From the NCBI RefSeq assembly GCF_001375535.1, contig NZ_LN831197.1, positions 621,718-685,717 of the forward strand: a stretch of 64,000 bases of DNA. The letters are read 5' to 3'. The translations under genes and the position numbers were made by a program. Shown in pieces: positions 27,860 to 38,204 of this stretch (its first letter is position 1; every line of letters begins with the position of its first letter). This stretch comes from Bacillus niameyensis. Lineage in GTDB: Bacteria; Bacillota; Bacilli; Bacillales; Bacillaceae_C. The notes under the pieces are model-generated. The model was not told where the DNA came from, ran no database searches, and saw nothing but the letters and a program-made list of their open reading frames with translations.

Positions 27860-30649
27860 ATGTTACAAAAATATGTTGTGGTTGATTTAGAGACAACCGG
27901 TAATACTCAAGGACAGGGAGATCGTATTATACAAATTTCTGCTGTTGTGATAGAAAACTTAAAAATTATTGACCAATATACATCATTTATAAATCCGGAA
28001 GTTCCTATACCTCCTTTTATTGAAGAATTAACTGGAATTAATGATGATATGGTGAAAAATGCACCATTGTTTGCTGAAATTGCACATGATATTCATAATT
28101 TTCTCTCAAATTCTGTGTTCGTTGCGCATAATGTCTCGTTTGATCTTAAATTTTTGCAAAAAGAATTTCAAGAATCAGGATTTGATCATGTATTTTCGGA
28201 AACAGTTGATACAGTTGAACTTGCAAAAATCTTGATGCCGGAAGCACCAAGTTATAAATTATCCGAACTGTCGGGTCAGTTGGATTTTGAGCATGACCAT
28301 CCACATCAAGCCGATAGTGATGCTTTAGCAACTGCTGAATTACTTTTAATGCTTATCGACAAAACCAAGCAATTACCAATCGTAACGTTGGAAAAGTTGG
28401 TGGAGCTGGCTTTTTTCTTGAAAAGTGATATTGGAACATTGTTTCAAACTGTTTTAGCGGAACAACAAAAAAAGTTAGGGAATCTCCCTAGCCACCTTGA
28501 AGTTTTTAGAGGTATCGCTATTAAGAGAAAAGTAATAAAAGAAAAAGATAAATATGTTATTGACTATGATTTTCCAAAAACACCAGAGCAGAAGTCTCAA
28601 TTGTTAAAAGGCTTTAAAAAGAGAGAGAGTCAGTTCGATATGATGGACACGATCTATCATTCTTTAATAGAAAAGAAGCATGCTGTCATCGAAGCGGGAA
28701 CTGGAACTGGAAAATCGATTGCGTATTTACTCCCTGCTGCTTATTTTGCTTTAGGACATCATAATCCTGTCGTTATTAGTACATATACAAATCAAATGCA
28801 AGAACAGATATTAAATAATGAATTGAATAAGCTATCCAAACTTATCTCCTTTCCCATACAAGCAACTATTTTAAAGGGAAGAAATCACTACATTAATTTG
28901 TTTAAATTTGAACAGACTTTAAAAGAACAGGAAAATCATTATGATACCGTATTAACAAAAATGCAGCTCCTCGTCTGGCTTGTTTATACTGATACAGGTG
29001 ATCTTGATGAACTAAATTTTTCTGGTGGCGGTCTATTGTTTAAACAGCGGATTAAACATGATGGCTGGTTTATAAATAAGGAAAAAGACCCGTGGCTATC
29101 AAGGGATTTTTATTTATTTGCCCGTAAACTTGCGGCTTGTTCAGATCTAATTATTACAAACCACTCGATGTTACTGGCCGATACGGAGAAAAATATGGAG
29201 ATATTACCTGAGTATCACTATATTATTGTGGATGAGGCACACCACTTAGAAAGGGCAGCTAGAAAAAGTTTCGGAAAAAAATTAGAGTATACCTTGATGA
29301 AATATTGGTTAGGTAGAGTAGGTTCTTTAGAAAAAGGGCTGCTTTTTTCTAAACTGGAATTTCTAATAAATAAGAAAAAACTTGTACCAGCTATTCTTTC
29401 TGAAAAGATAGAACAGGCTATTATAAATTTAGACGACGAAATCGATGATTTATATACACAACTAAGTAGACAACTTCTTATATCAACGAAAGACAAATTA
29501 GAAAAAATGAAAAGAGAAACAATGCGAATTACAGAAGCTGTTACTGCTAAAAGTAATTGGTTATCGATCATAGTTTGTGCTGAGCGTGTGTATGACTTTC
29601 ATCAATTAATAAAGCGTGGAATAGAAGAACGTCTTTCGTTACTGAAGCAAAAAGCAAGTGAGCTTTCTACGGAAGAACAAGCATTTTTAGAAGAAGCGAA
29701 CAGCTTTATTTTAGACTGGACTTCAATAGGAACTAATGTTAAAGATTTACTTATAAGACCATCTGAAACAGATATTATTTGGCTAGAGGGCGATATTAGA
29801 ATTCTTCCTAATGGTTTAACTATTAAACAAGAACCTCGTCATATTGGATCATTATTATTTGAACACCTCTATAATAAGAAAACAGTCATTATGACTTCGG
29901 CTACTCTAACTGTTAACCATTCCTTTCGATATTTTTTAAATGAAATGGGCATTCCTGAAAATAATGTTGTACAAAAAATATATAAATCTCCGTTCGAGTA
30001 TAAAAAAATGGCTAAATTAATGATACCTACAGACATTCCGGATATTCGCGGGAAGGTTACAGATGATTATATTGAAGCTATTGCAGGTCATATTATTGCT
30101 ATTTCTGAAGCAACAAATGGGCGATTATTAACACTCTTTACGTCATACGATATGTTGACAAAGACTTATCATTTAATAAAAGAATCGGGGAGTTTGGAGG
30201 ACTTTGTTATTCTTGCTCAAGGAATAACGGTTGGAAGTAGAACACGATTGACTAAAAGCTTTCAGCAATTTAATAAGGCGATTCTCTTCGGAACAAGCAG
30301 TTTTTGGGAAGGCGTCGATATTCCTGGGAAGGATTTGTCATGCCTCATTATTGTGAGACTCCCGTTTTCTCCACCAAAAGAACCTGTAACAGAGGCCAAA
30401 TATGAGGAAGTAAAGAGACAAGGATTGAACCCATTTACAGAATCCGCTCTTCCTGAGGCAGTCCTTCGTTTTAAACAGGGGTTCGGACGTTTAATAAGGG
30501 GAGAATCTGATCGGGGAGTAGTTATTGTCTTTGATAGAAGATTAGATACAACTAGTTACGGGAATGTTTTTCTTGAATCTCTACCAAATATATCGGTAAA
30601 AAGAGGTTCGCTAAATGAAATTATAAATGATATTGAAGACTGGCTTTAG
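27860..30649 (+). CDS. dinG: DinG-family helicase with N-terminal exonuclease domain
   Basis: A 929-residue protein (B. subtilis 931). Residues 1-165 form a DEDDh 3'-5' exonuclease: VVDLETTG, VAHNVSFDLKFL and HQADSDALAT hold the acidic residues and the histidine. The superfamily 2 helicase follows: Walker A EAGTGTGKSIAYLL at about 279, DEAH box VDEAHH at about 457, and helicase motifs VI near RFKQGFGRLIRG. The iron-sulfur cysteine cluster of E. coli DinG is not apparent, as in other Firmicutes. Role: DNA repair, inferred. Confidence 0.94.
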   Translation: MLQKYVVVDLETTGNTQGQGDRIIQISAVVIENLKIIDQYTSFINPEVPIPPFIEELTGINDDMVKNAPLFAEIAHDIHNFLSNSVFVAHNVSFDLKFLQKEFQESGFDHVFSETVDTVELAKILMPEAPSYKLSELSGQLDFEHDHPHQADSDALATAELLLMLIDKTKQLPIVTLEKLVELAFFLKSDIGTLFQTVLAEQQKKLGNLPSHLEVFRGIAIKRKVIKEKDKYVIDYDFPKTPEQKSQLLKGFKKRESQFDMMDTIYHSLIEKKHAVIEAGTGTGKSIAYLLPAAYFALGHHNPVVISTYTNQMQEQILNNELNKLSKLISFPIQATILKGRNHYINLFKFEQTLKEQENHYDTVLTKMQLLVWLVYTDTGDLDELNFSGGGLLFKQRIKHDGWFINKEKDPWLSRDFYLFARKLAACSDLIITNHSMLLADTEKNMEILPEYHYIIVDEAHHLERAARKSFGKKLEYTLMKYWLGRVGSLEKGLLFSKLEFLINKKKLVPAILSEKIEQAIINLDDEIDDLYTQLSRQLLISTKDKLEKMKRETMRITEAVTAKSNWLSIIVCAERVYDFHQLIKRGIEERLSLLKQKASELSTEEQAFLEEANSFILDWTSIGTNVKDLLIRPSETDIIWLEGDIRILPNGLTIKQEPRHIGSLLFEHLYNKKTVIMTSATLTVNHSFRYFLNEMGIPENNVVQKIYKSPFEYKKMAKLMIPTDIPDIRGKVTDDYIEAIAGHIIAISEATNGRLLTLFTSYDMLTKTYHLIKESGSLEDFVILAQGITVGSRTRLTKSFQQFNKAILFGTSSFWEGVDIPGKDLSCLIIVRLPFSPPKEPVTEAKYEEVKRQGLNPFTESALPEAVLRFKQGFGRLIRGESDRGVVIVFDRRLDTTSYGNVFLESLPNISVKRGSLNEIINDIEDWL

Positions 30650-30651
30650 AA

Positions 30652-30678
30652 GGGCGTGGCCATTATAGGCCACTGCCC
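30652..30678 (+). other. GC-rich hairpin after dinG without a T-tract
   Basis: GGGCGTGGCC (30652-30661) pairs with GGCCACTGCCC (30668-30678) with one bulge. There is no T run after it, so it may be an mRNA 3' stabiliser rather than an intrinsic terminator. The rest of the 250-nt gap to ypmB shows no gene; a ypmA gene, present here in B. subtilis, was not found. A TATAAT lies at 30740. Confidence 0.5.
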
Positions 30679-30900
30679 CTTGGGTGTGGGCTAAAATATT
30701 TTAAAAACGCAAAATACATCATCTTTCTTCAAAACCTGCTATAATAAATGATGATGTCACCCGCGCTGTTAATACATATTATGGCCAATATCAAAATTCA
30801 TATTTGTGACAAAGTTTGACAGCCTAAGAAGGAAACAATCTTAAATAAGGGGAAGATCAAGCTTGACTTGCAGTAAATTTATTATAGTGAGAGTGACCTG

Positions 30901-31380
30901 ATGAAAAAGTGGATCATCTTATCATTATTGTTTGTTGTTTCATTATCGTTAACAGCCTTTATCTATATATACGGGACGGCAAGAGGTCCTTTGGTCGATA
31001 TAGAAAAGTATGCTGAGAATAGGGCAAGGAAAGAAGCGAAAATTGAAAAAGTTGATGACATTTACCTTTATAATGGCTCCGAAACGTATTATGTAGTTGT
31101 TGGGGATGATAGTGATGGTACTAAAATCGTCGTCTGGATTTCTGAAAAAGAAGATCAAAAGGTAGAAATAAAAAAACTTTCTGATGGTATATCAAAAGAG
31201 GCTGCTATTTCAAAATTATATGAAGAAGAAAATCCGCAAAAGCTCCTCGGTGTGCGCCTTGGAAAAGAAAAAGATTTGGCAGTTTGGGAATTGTCTTATC
31301 TTGATGACAATTCTAATTTAAATTATTATTATATTCACTTTGATTCTGGAAAATGGTGGAGAAAAATTGAAAATTTATAG
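30901..31380 (+). CDS. ypmB: DUF5590 protein YpmB
   Basis: A 159-residue protein with an N-terminal membrane anchor (about residues 5-25) and an extracytoplasmic domain with two repeats of the PepSY-like type (for example KEDQKVEIKKLSDGISKEAA). Sequence and position immediately before aspB match B. subtilis YpmB. Function unknown. aspB starts 20 nt later, so they are probably co-transcribed. Confidence 0.88.
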   Translation: MKKWIILSLLFVVSLSLTAFIYIYGTARGPLVDIEKYAENRARKEAKIEKVDDIYLYNGSETYYVVVGDDSDGTKIVVWISEKEDQKVEIKKLSDGISKEAAISKLYEEENPQKLLGVRLGKEKDLAVWELSYLDDNSNLNYYYIHFDSGKWWRKIENL

Positions 31381-31400
31381 AGAAAGAGGAAACGATATCA

Positions 31401-32597
31401 ATGGAGATTAAGTTGGCAAATCGAGTACAATCACTTACCCCATCAACCACCTTGGCAATTACAGCTAAAGCTAAAGAATTAAAGGCCCAAGGACTCGATG
31501 TAATCGGTCTTGGGGCAGGGGAACCTGATTTTAACACACCTGAAAATATTATTGAAGCTGCTTATTTATCTTTAAAAGGCGGGTTTACTAAATACACGCC
31601 AGCTGGGGGATTGCCTGAATTAAAAAAGGCGATTATTGAGAAGTTTCGCCAGGATCAAAACCTTGAGTATGAAAACACCGAAATTATTGTTGGAAGCGGA
31701 GCAAAACACGTTTTATATACACTTTTTCAAGTGTTATTGAATGAAGGAGACGAAGTAATCATTCCTACTCCTTATTGGGTCAGCTATCCAGAACAAGTTA
31801 AACTAGCTGGTGGAGAACCGATTTATGTTGAAGGAAAAGAGGAACAAGATTTCAAAATCACACCTGAACAATTAGTGTTAGCTATAACGTCTAAAACAAA
31901 AGCACTTATTATCAATTCGCCGAGTAATCCAACAGGTATGATCTATACAAAAGAGGAACTAACTGAAATTGGTAATATTTGCTTGCAACATAATATTCTG
32001 ATCATTTCCGATGAAATTTATGAAAAGTTAGTTTATGGCTCAAACGAGCATGTATCTATTGCACAAATTTCACCAGAGTTGAAAAAATTAACTATTTTAA
32101 TCAATGGTGTTTCCAAATCTCACTCAATGACTGGATGGAGAATTGGGTATGCAGCGGGAAATAGATCATTAATCGCTGCGATGACGGATTTAGCTAGTCA
32201 TTCTACTTCTAATCCGACAACAACTTCTCAATATGGTGCTATTGAAGCTTATAATGGTCCTCAAGATGCCGTTGAAAAAATGCGAAATGCATTTGAAGAA
32301 CGATTAAATATTATTTATAATCAATTAGTACAAATTCCAGGATTAAAGTGTAAAAAGCCACAGGGGGCATTTTATCTGTTTCCAAATGTAAAGGAAACAG
32401 CTGCTTTATCTGGATACGAATCTGTTGACCATTTTGTCGAGGCTCTTCTTGAAGAAGCTTTAGTAGCTGTTGTTCCAGGGTCTGGTTTTGGTTCACCAGA
32501 CAATATTCGATTGTCCTACGCAACTTCCCTAAATAACTTGGAAGAGGCTGTTAAACGAATTCATTCATTTGTAAATAAAAAAACAAACAAAGCTTAA
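31401..32597 (+). CDS. aspB: Aspartate aminotransferase
   Basis: Exchanges amino groups between aspartate and 2-oxoglutarate, using pyridoxal phosphate. Class I aminotransferase of 398 residues (subgroup Ib): INSPSNPTG, the aspartate in ISDEIYEKLVYG, and the Schiff-base lysine in NGVSKSHSMTGWRIGY at about residue 239. It lies directly upstream of asnS, a logical pair for aspartate and asparagine supply. Confidence 0.96.
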   Translation: MEIKLANRVQSLTPSTTLAITAKAKELKAQGLDVIGLGAGEPDFNTPENIIEAAYLSLKGGFTKYTPAGGLPELKKAIIEKFRQDQNLEYENTEIIVGSGAKHVLYTLFQVLLNEGDEVIIPTPYWVSYPEQVKLAGGEPIYVEGKEEQDFKITPEQLVLAITSKTKALIINSPSNPTGMIYTKEELTEIGNICLQHNILIISDEIYEKLVYGSNEHVSIAQISPELKKLTILINGVSKSHSMTGWRIGYAAGNRSLIAAMTDLASHSTSNPTTTSQYGAIEAYNGPQDAVEKMRNAFEERLNIIYNQLVQIPGLKCKKPQGAFYLFPNVKETAALSGYESVDHFVEALLEEALVAVVPGSGFGSPDNIRLSYATSLNNLEEAVKRIHSFVNKKTNKA

Positions 32598-32635
32598 ATC
32601 GACTTTTTAGTTTTAATTGAAGGGAATGCTTAAAT

Positions 32636-33928
32636 TTGAAAGTTACAATCTCAGAAGTAAATCAACATGTCGGGAAAGAAATTACAATCGGTGCATGGCT
32701 TGCTAATAAACGTTCTAGTGGAAAAATTGCTTTTCTTCAACTTCGTGATGGTACAGGGTTTATTCAAGCCGTTGTTGTAAAAAGCGATGTAGCAGAAGAT
32801 GTTTTCCAAACAGCCAAGTCTATTACACAAGAAACATCGCTATTTGTAACAGGGGAAGTTCAGGAAGATAGTCGTTCACCGTTTGGATATGAACTTTTAG
32901 TTACAAGTATAAAAATTATCCATGAATCCGTTGATTATCCGATTACTCCTAAAAATCATGGTACTGAATTTTTAATGGATCATCGTCATTTATGGTTGCG
33001 TTCACGTCGTCAACATGCCGTAATGAAAATCAGGAATGAAATTATTAGAGCCACCTATGAGTTTTTCAATAAAAATGGTTTTGTCAAAGTTGATCCTCCA
33101 ATCTTAACAGGAAGTGCACCAGAAGGAACAACTGAACTTTTTCACACGAAATATTTTGATGAAGATGCTTATCTTTCCCAAAGTGGGCAGTTGTACATGG
33201 AAGCTGCAGCAATGGCACTCGGTAAAGTCTTTTCATTTGGTCCCACATTTAGGGCTGAAAAATCTAAAACAAGAAGACATCTTATTGAATTTTGGATGAT
33301 TGAACCTGAAATGGCTTTTTATGAACATGAAGATAGCCTTGAGGTTCAGGAACAATATGTTGCATACATCGTTCAATCAGTGTTAAAAAATTGTTCACTT
33401 GAATTAAATAGACTAGAGAGAGATACATCAAAACTAGAAAAAATTGTTGCTCCATTTCCTAGAATCACATATGATGATGCGATTAAACTACTGCATGAAA
33501 AAGGATTTGATGATATTCAATGGGGTGAGGATTTTGGTGCACCGCATGAGACAGCCATTGCGGATCATTATGATAAGCCTGTTTTTATTACTCATTATCC
33601 AACCAAAATAAAACCATTTTATATGCAGCCTCATCCAGATAGAGATGACGTAGTCCTTTGCGCAGATTTGATTGCACCTGAAGGTTATGGTGAAATTATT
33701 GGTGGATCTGAAAGAATTCATGATTTTGAGTTAATGAAAAAACGAATAGTGGAACACCAGTTGCCGCTTGATGCCTATGAATGGTACTTGGATATTTCTA
33801 GATATGGTTCTGTCCCTCACTCCGGTTTTGGTCTAGGGTTGGAACGAACTGTAGCTTGGATATCAGGTGTAGAGCATGTTAGAGAAACCATTCCATTCCC
33901 ACGGTTACTCAATCGTATTTATCCATAG
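32636..33928 (+). CDS. asnS: Asparaginyl-tRNA synthetase
   Basis: Charges tRNA-Asn. Class IIb synthetase of 430 residues: N-terminal OB fold ([20 protein letters not shown]), motif 2 [21 protein letters not shown] and motif 3 [13 protein letters not shown]. The start is TTG 32636 with AAGGGAA upstream, and it reads MKVTISEV as in relatives. Followed by a long hairpin terminator. Confidence 0.97.
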   Translation: MKVTISEVNQHVGKEITIGAWLANKRSSGKIAFLQLRDGTGFIQAVVVKSDVAEDVFQTAKSITQETSLFVTGEVQEDSRSPFGYELLVTSIKIIHESVDYPITPKNHGTEFLMDHRHLWLRSRRQHAVMKIRNEIIRATYEFFNKNGFVKVDPPILTGSAPEGTTELFHTKYFDEDAYLSQSGQLYMEAAAMALGKVFSFGPTFRAEKSKTRRHLIEFWMIEPEMAFYEHEDSLEVQEQYVAYIVQSVLKNCSLELNRLERDTSKLEKIVAPFPRITYDDAIKLLHEKGFDDIQWGEDFGAPHETAIADHYDKPVFITHYPTKIKPFYMQPHPDRDDVVLCADLIAPEGYGEIIGGSERIHDFELMKKRIVEHQLPLDAYEWYLDISRYGSVPHSGFGLGLERTVAWISGVEHVRETIPFPRLLNRIYP

Positions 33929-33934
33929 GATCTC

Positions 33935-34023
33935 GAGACTGGCCCAAAATAGAGGGTAGAGCCCTTCAAACTTTCGAATGAAACGAGAAGGGATAAACAC
34001 TTTATTTATGGTCAGTCTCTTTT
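33935..34023 (+). terminator. Branched terminator after asnS
   Basis: An outer 10-bp stem with one G-U pair (33935-33944 with 34010-34019) encloses an inner hairpin CCCTTC/GAAGGG (33962-33967 with 33987-33992), then TTTT. It lies directly before dnaD. Confidence 0.75.
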
Positions 34024-34058
34024 CTATCAGTTCGGGTTTTTAAAGGAGGTGTAAGACG

Positions 34059-34760
34059 GTGAGTGGGAACGAAGACTTAATGGTATCATGGCTTGAAGCC
34101 GGCTCTATCCAGATTCCTTATCTGTTAATGGAGAAATATCGATTATTAGGGCTCGATGAAAAAGAGTTAGTCTTAATTCAACACATTCTTTCGTTTGCTG
34201 AAAAAGGGAATGAATTTCCAACTCCTGAACAAATAGCGCAAAGAATGTCAATTACAAATGATGAATGTTCTTCGATATTACGAAAACTTGTACAGCATGA
34301 GTTTATAAAAATTGAAGATAGGAAGGTTGAGGAAGTTCGGTTCGAGAAATATTCCCTGACACCTTTATGGTACAAGCTTGCAAATGAACTCATGAAGGAA
34401 AAAAATCAGGTTAATGTAGAAAAGGTTTTTACTGAAAGTAAAGATCTATATACTATTTTCGAAAACGAATTTGGACGACCACTTTCTCCAATGGAATGCG
34501 AGTCAATGGCAATGTGGATCGATCAAGACGCTCTAGATCCTTCACTTATTAAGGCTGCATTAAGAGAAGCCGTTATTTCTGGAACATTAAATTTTCGTTA
34601 TATTGACCGCATATTATTTGAATGGAAGAAAAATGGCATCCAAACAGTAGATCAAGCTAAGGAACATAGTCAACGATTTCGGAAAAGAACTACAAAGCAA
34701 ACTTATTCACCCCAACAAAAAGCTAATCCAGTGCCGTTTTATAACTGGCTTGAACAATAA
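34059..34760 (+). CDS. dnaD: DNA replication initiation protein DnaD
   Basis: Helps load the replicative helicase at oriC and at restart sites with DnaB and DnaI. N-terminal winged-helix domain (residues 1-100) and a C-terminal DnaD/DnaB_2 domain with the family YxxxRILFEWKKNG-type motif seen as FRYIDRILFEWKKNGI (about residues 190-205). The GTG at 34059 has AAAGGAGGTG. Length 233. nth follows after 23 nt. Confidence 0.96.
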   Translation: MSGNEDLMVSWLEAGSIQIPYLLMEKYRLLGLDEKELVLIQHILSFAEKGNEFPTPEQIAQRMSITNDECSSILRKLVQHEFIKIEDRKVEEVRFEKYSLTPLWYKLANELMKEKNQVNVEKVFTESKDLYTIFENEFGRPLSPMECESMAMWIDQDALDPSLIKAALREAVISGTLNFRYIDRILFEWKKNGIQTVDQAKEHSQRFRKRTTKQTYSPQQKANPVPFYNWLEQ

Positions 34761-34783
34761 AATCAAGCCTTGAAGGTGATAAT

Positions 34784-35449
34784 GTGTTAAATAAAAAACA
34801 AATACGATTTTGTCTTGATGAGATGGGAAAAATGTTTCCTGATGCTCATTGCGAATTAGTTCACTCCAATCCATTTGAACTTGTTATTGCAGTAGCTTTA
34901 TCGGCCCAATGTACAGATGTTCTTGTCAATAAAGTAACAGCCAGTTTATTTGAAAAATATAAAACCCCTGAAGATTATTTATCTGTACCTTTAGAAGAAT
35001 TGCAATTAGATATACGATCGATTGGTTTGTACAGAAACAAAGCGAAAAATATCCAAAAGTTATGTAGAATGTTACTTGACGAGTATGATGGGATAGTTCC
35101 CCGAACACGTGATGAATTAGTTAAGCTTCCGGGAGTGGGGAGAAAAACAGCTAATGTAGTCATGTCAGTTGCATACGGGGTACCTGCTATAGCAGTTGAT
35201 ACTCATGTAGAAAGAGTTAGTAAGCGTCTAGCCTTCTGCAAATGGAAAGATAGTGTGCTTGAAGTAGAAAAAACATTAATGCGTAAAATTCCTGAAGATG
35301 AATGGTCTGTTACACACCATCGAATGATATTTTTTGGACGATACCACTGTAAAGCTCAAAATCCACAATGCCCTGATTGTCCACTTAATGAAATCTGCCG
35401 GGAAGGCAAAAAGCGATTGAAAAAAATGGAAGTTATTAAAAATGATTGA
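34784..35449 (+). CDS. nth: Endonuclease III
   Basis: DNA glycosylase and AP lyase for oxidised pyrimidines. The helix-hairpin-helix LPGVGRKTANVV with the catalytic lysine is at about residues 111-122, the catalytic aspartate is in VDTHVERVSKRL, and the [4Fe-4S] cysteines form C-x6-C-x2-C-x5-C near the C-terminus. The GTG at 34784 has AAGGTGAT upstream. In B. subtilis ypoC follows; here the terminator does. Confidence 0.97.
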   Translation: MLNKKQIRFCLDEMGKMFPDAHCELVHSNPFELVIAVALSAQCTDVLVNKVTASLFEKYKTPEDYLSVPLEELQLDIRSIGLYRNKAKNIQKLCRMLLDEYDGIVPRTRDELVKLPGVGRKTANVVMSVAYGVPAIAVDTHVERVSKRLAFCKWKDSVLEVEKTLMRKIPEDEWSVTHHRMIFFGRYHCKAQNPQCPDCPLNEICREGKKRLKKMEVIKND

Positions 35450-35490
35450 GAAAAAGCAAGTGGAGATTGTCTCCACTTGCTTTTTCTTTA
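35450..35490. terminator. Strong bidirectional terminator between nth and ponA
   Basis: A perfect 17-bp stem (35450-35466 with 35470-35486), loop of 3, A-rich left arm and T-rich right arm, between convergent genes. Confidence 0.93.
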
Positions 35491-35514
35491 AGCGTAATTC
35501 ACAGTTTGTCAATA

Positions 35515-38178
35515 TTACTCACTTTGATCATCATTCGGTGATTGATCAGTGCTTGTTTCGTCGGTGTTATCTTCTTCATTTTGGTCAGCCTCACCGGAAT
35601 CCTCATTGTCCTCAGGTCTATTCGCATTTTCACCTGGTGGATTTGGTTGCCCAGGATTGTTTCCGTTATCGGGTTTCGGTTTATTATTATTCTGGCCGCC
35701 ATTATCATTATTATGTTGATCTTGACCATCTTGGTTTTGATCCTTATCTGGTTCTTTATTATTCTCATCACCTGGATCAGGCTTTTCCTCTTCAGCTTCT
35801 TCTTTTTTAGGAACTGTTACGCTTGCTGTACCGGCTGAGCTCTTTTGATTCCCTGAAACCGCAACTACTTCAATCGTATACGTAATTTCAGGCTCAACAT
35901 TTTGAAGTGTATAACTTAACTCATTTACTTGACCTAATGCTTCGTTCTTGCCGTTACTCATCTTAATAGTTACATCAAATTTAAGTTCTTTTTCATCCAA
36001 TTCAGGGTGCTCCCAAGAAAATTGGATTTGATTTTCCGCTTCTTTGTATTCACCATTTACTGATGGTGCTTCTAATTTATCATAGTTTGTGGAAACCTCT
36101 TTTGGTTCTGTCCCAACTACGAACAACTCTCGGACAATGTGACTGTCAGGAGTGTATTTACTTGGCTTTTTAGCAGGATTCGATCCTTTTTCAACTTCTG
36201 CTCGAACTACACTTTTAGGCATCTGAAAATCTGGTGTTTCAATGCCCTCCGAAACGTGAGCCATAAGATTTTTATATAATTCTTTAGCGATTTGCTGATC
36301 ATTTGTTCCAGCTCTTAATGGAATGCTCCGTTTTTCGTATCCCGTCCAAACGGCAATCGTATAGTTCGTTGTATATCCAGCAAACCAAGCATCAGGGACG
36401 TCGTTCTTACTTACACCATAGTCTTGCATATCTTTCGGTGTGTAGTTTGTTGTTCCCGTTTTGGCTGCAGCAGGCAATCCAGGAATAATAGCAGTTCTAC
36501 CTGTTGCTCCAGCTTTATTGGATAATACATCTTTTAACATATCCGTAACCATATAGGCTGTTGATTCTTTCATTGCGATTTCAGGAGAAATTTTATTAAC
36601 GATTTCTGTTTCCTCATCGCGTAAAATAATCTTTTTAACAGTGTGTGGTTTATTGTAAATGCCGTTATTTCCAAATGTTGCGTAAGCACCAGCTAATTTT
36701 AGTGGAGAGATATTTTCCAAACCGCCGATAGAGGCTGCTTCATTTTCCACTTGATCATGATCTATACCAAGCTTCGCAGCAAACTCACGTACTTTGTCTT
36801 TTCCGGCAGCTTGGTAGGCTTTTAATGCTGGTATATTTCTTGACCGATAAAGGGCTTCGCGAATTGACATTTGCCCTAGATAGCCTTGATCAAAGTTATT
36901 AATCGATTGTCCTGTATTATATTTATACGGCTCATCGACAACTTGTTCATAGGTTGACCAGTTTAAATATTCAATGGCAGGACCGTAGTCAAAGATTGGT
37001 TTCACTGTTGAACCTGGCTGTCTATCAGATAACTGGGTTGCGAAGTTTCTGCCGCGCTTAATATCTTTATAGCGATTTCCGCCAATGGCACGTATTTCAC
37101 CAGTTTTAGTATCCGTAAGTACTAGCCCGGCTTGCATTTCATCATTTGGAAATTGTACTATTTCATCTGTAAAAAACATTTTTTCTGTATATTCCTGCGC
37201 ATTCGGATCTAAGGTTGTATAAATTTTTAATCCATCCGTATATACATTGTATTCTTCTCCCATTGACTCTACTTCACGAATAACCTGATCAACGAAAGAG
37301 TCATATTTATAGGAACTTTTGTTATTTTCTTCTTCTGGAATTAACGTTTCAGATACAGAGATCTCTTTTGCACTTTCCATTTCCTCTTTGCTAATTTTAC
37401 CATGCTGGTACATTAGGGATAGTACAATATTTTTTCGTTTATCTGCTTTATCAAGATATTTATATGGGTCATAGTTATTTGGAGATTGGGGCATTCCTGC
37501 TAAAAAAGCTCTTTCTTGAAGTTCAAGTTCATCCAAATTTTTGTCAAAGTAAAATTTGGATGCCGTTTCAATTCCATGAATTCCATTGCCATAATAGATT
37601 TTGTTAATATAAATTTCAAAAATCTGTTTCTTTGTATATTCTTGCTCGAGTTTCATTGCTAACCATGCTTCTTGTGCTTTTCTCTTTAATGTTTTTTCTT
37701 TTGAGAGATACGATAATTTAACGACTTGCTGTGTAAGGGTAGAGGCTCCTTCTGAACCAAAGCCACGAGTAACGTTTGCTAAAACAGCTCCCGCAAGTCT
37801 TCTTAAATCAATGCCACTATGTTTGAAAAAGCGTACATCTTCTGTCGCAAGAACAGCGTCAACAACTTCTTCTGGAATTTTATCGTATTCTACATATTCG
37901 CGTTTTTCTTCACCTAGTATAGCATAAACATCCCCGTTCATATCAAATAGCTGGGACGCGACTGGGTCGATTAATAGAACGTCATCCAATGGTGGCGCAT
38001 CTTTCGCATAAATGGCAAAAGTTGTTACACCAGTTATCATCCCTACAAGACCGATAATAAGGAAAGTCAAAAATATCGTTTTAATTATTTTTCGTGCTTT
38101 ACTTTTCGGCTTTTGTTTCGCTTTCGTTTTCGTTTGTTGCTTCATTCGTTCAGTTCTCGTTTTATATTTTTCTGCCAT
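35515..38178 (-). CDS. ponA: Penicillin-binding protein 1A/1B (PBP1)
   Basis: Bifunctional cell-wall synthase of 887 residues. A basic cytosolic tail and one membrane helix (about residues 31-57); glycosyltransferase domain with EDVRFFKHSG (113-122) and QQVVKLSYL; transpeptidase with SxxK in PGSTVKP (about 390), SRN (about 446) and KTGT (about 572). A fibronectin III-like domain (about 690-790) precedes a ~90-residue tail rich in Asn, Asp, Gln and Pro. Encoded downstream of recU on the minus strand, the usual pair. GpsB, its known partner in B. subtilis, is encoded at 45.7 kb. Confidence 0.97.
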   Translation of the reverse strand: MAEKYKTRTERMKQQTKTKAKQKPKSKARKIIKTIFLTFLIIGLVGMITGVTTFAIYAKDAPPLDDVLLIDPVASQLFDMNGDVYAILGEEKREYVEYDKIPEEVVDAVLATEDVRFFKHSGIDLRRLAGAVLANVTRGFGSEGASTLTQQVVKLSYLSKEKTLKRKAQEAWLAMKLEQEYTKKQIFEIYINKIYYGNGIHGIETASKFYFDKNLDELELQERAFLAGMPQSPNNYDPYKYLDKADKRKNIVLSLMYQHGKISKEEMESAKEISVSETLIPEEENNKSSYKYDSFVDQVIREVESMGEEYNVYTDGLKIYTTLDPNAQEYTEKMFFTDEIVQFPNDEMQAGLVLTDTKTGEIRAIGGNRYKDIKRGRNFATQLSDRQPGSTVKPIFDYGPAIEYLNWSTYEQVVDEPYKYNTGQSINNFDQGYLGQMSIREALYRSRNIPALKAYQAAGKDKVREFAAKLGIDHDQVENEAASIGGLENISPLKLAGAYATFGNNGIYNKPHTVKKIILRDEETEIVNKISPEIAMKESTAYMVTDMLKDVLSNKAGATGRTAIIPGLPAAAKTGTTNYTPKDMQDYGVSKNDVPDAWFAGYTTNYTIAVWTGYEKRSIPLRAGTNDQQIAKELYKNLMAHVSEGIETPDFQMPKSVVRAEVEKGSNPAKKPSKYTPDSHIVRELFVVGTEPKEVSTNYDKLEAPSVNGEYKEAENQIQFSWEHPELDEKELKFDVTIKMSNGKNEALGQVNELSYTLQNVEPEITYTIEVVAVSGNQKSSAGTASVTVPKKEEAEEEKPDPGDENNKEPDKDQNQDGQDQHNNDNGGQNNNKPKPDNGNNPGQPNPPGENANRPEDNEDSGEADQNEEDNTDETSTDQSPNDDQSE

Positions 38179-38204
38179 ACGCAGTATTCCTCACTTTCAA
38201 CAAA

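Noticed and set aside
35442..35838. Plus-strand frames opposite the ponA 3' end
   Set aside because: Long only because the low-complexity ponA tail lacks stops on the other strand; no ribosome site.
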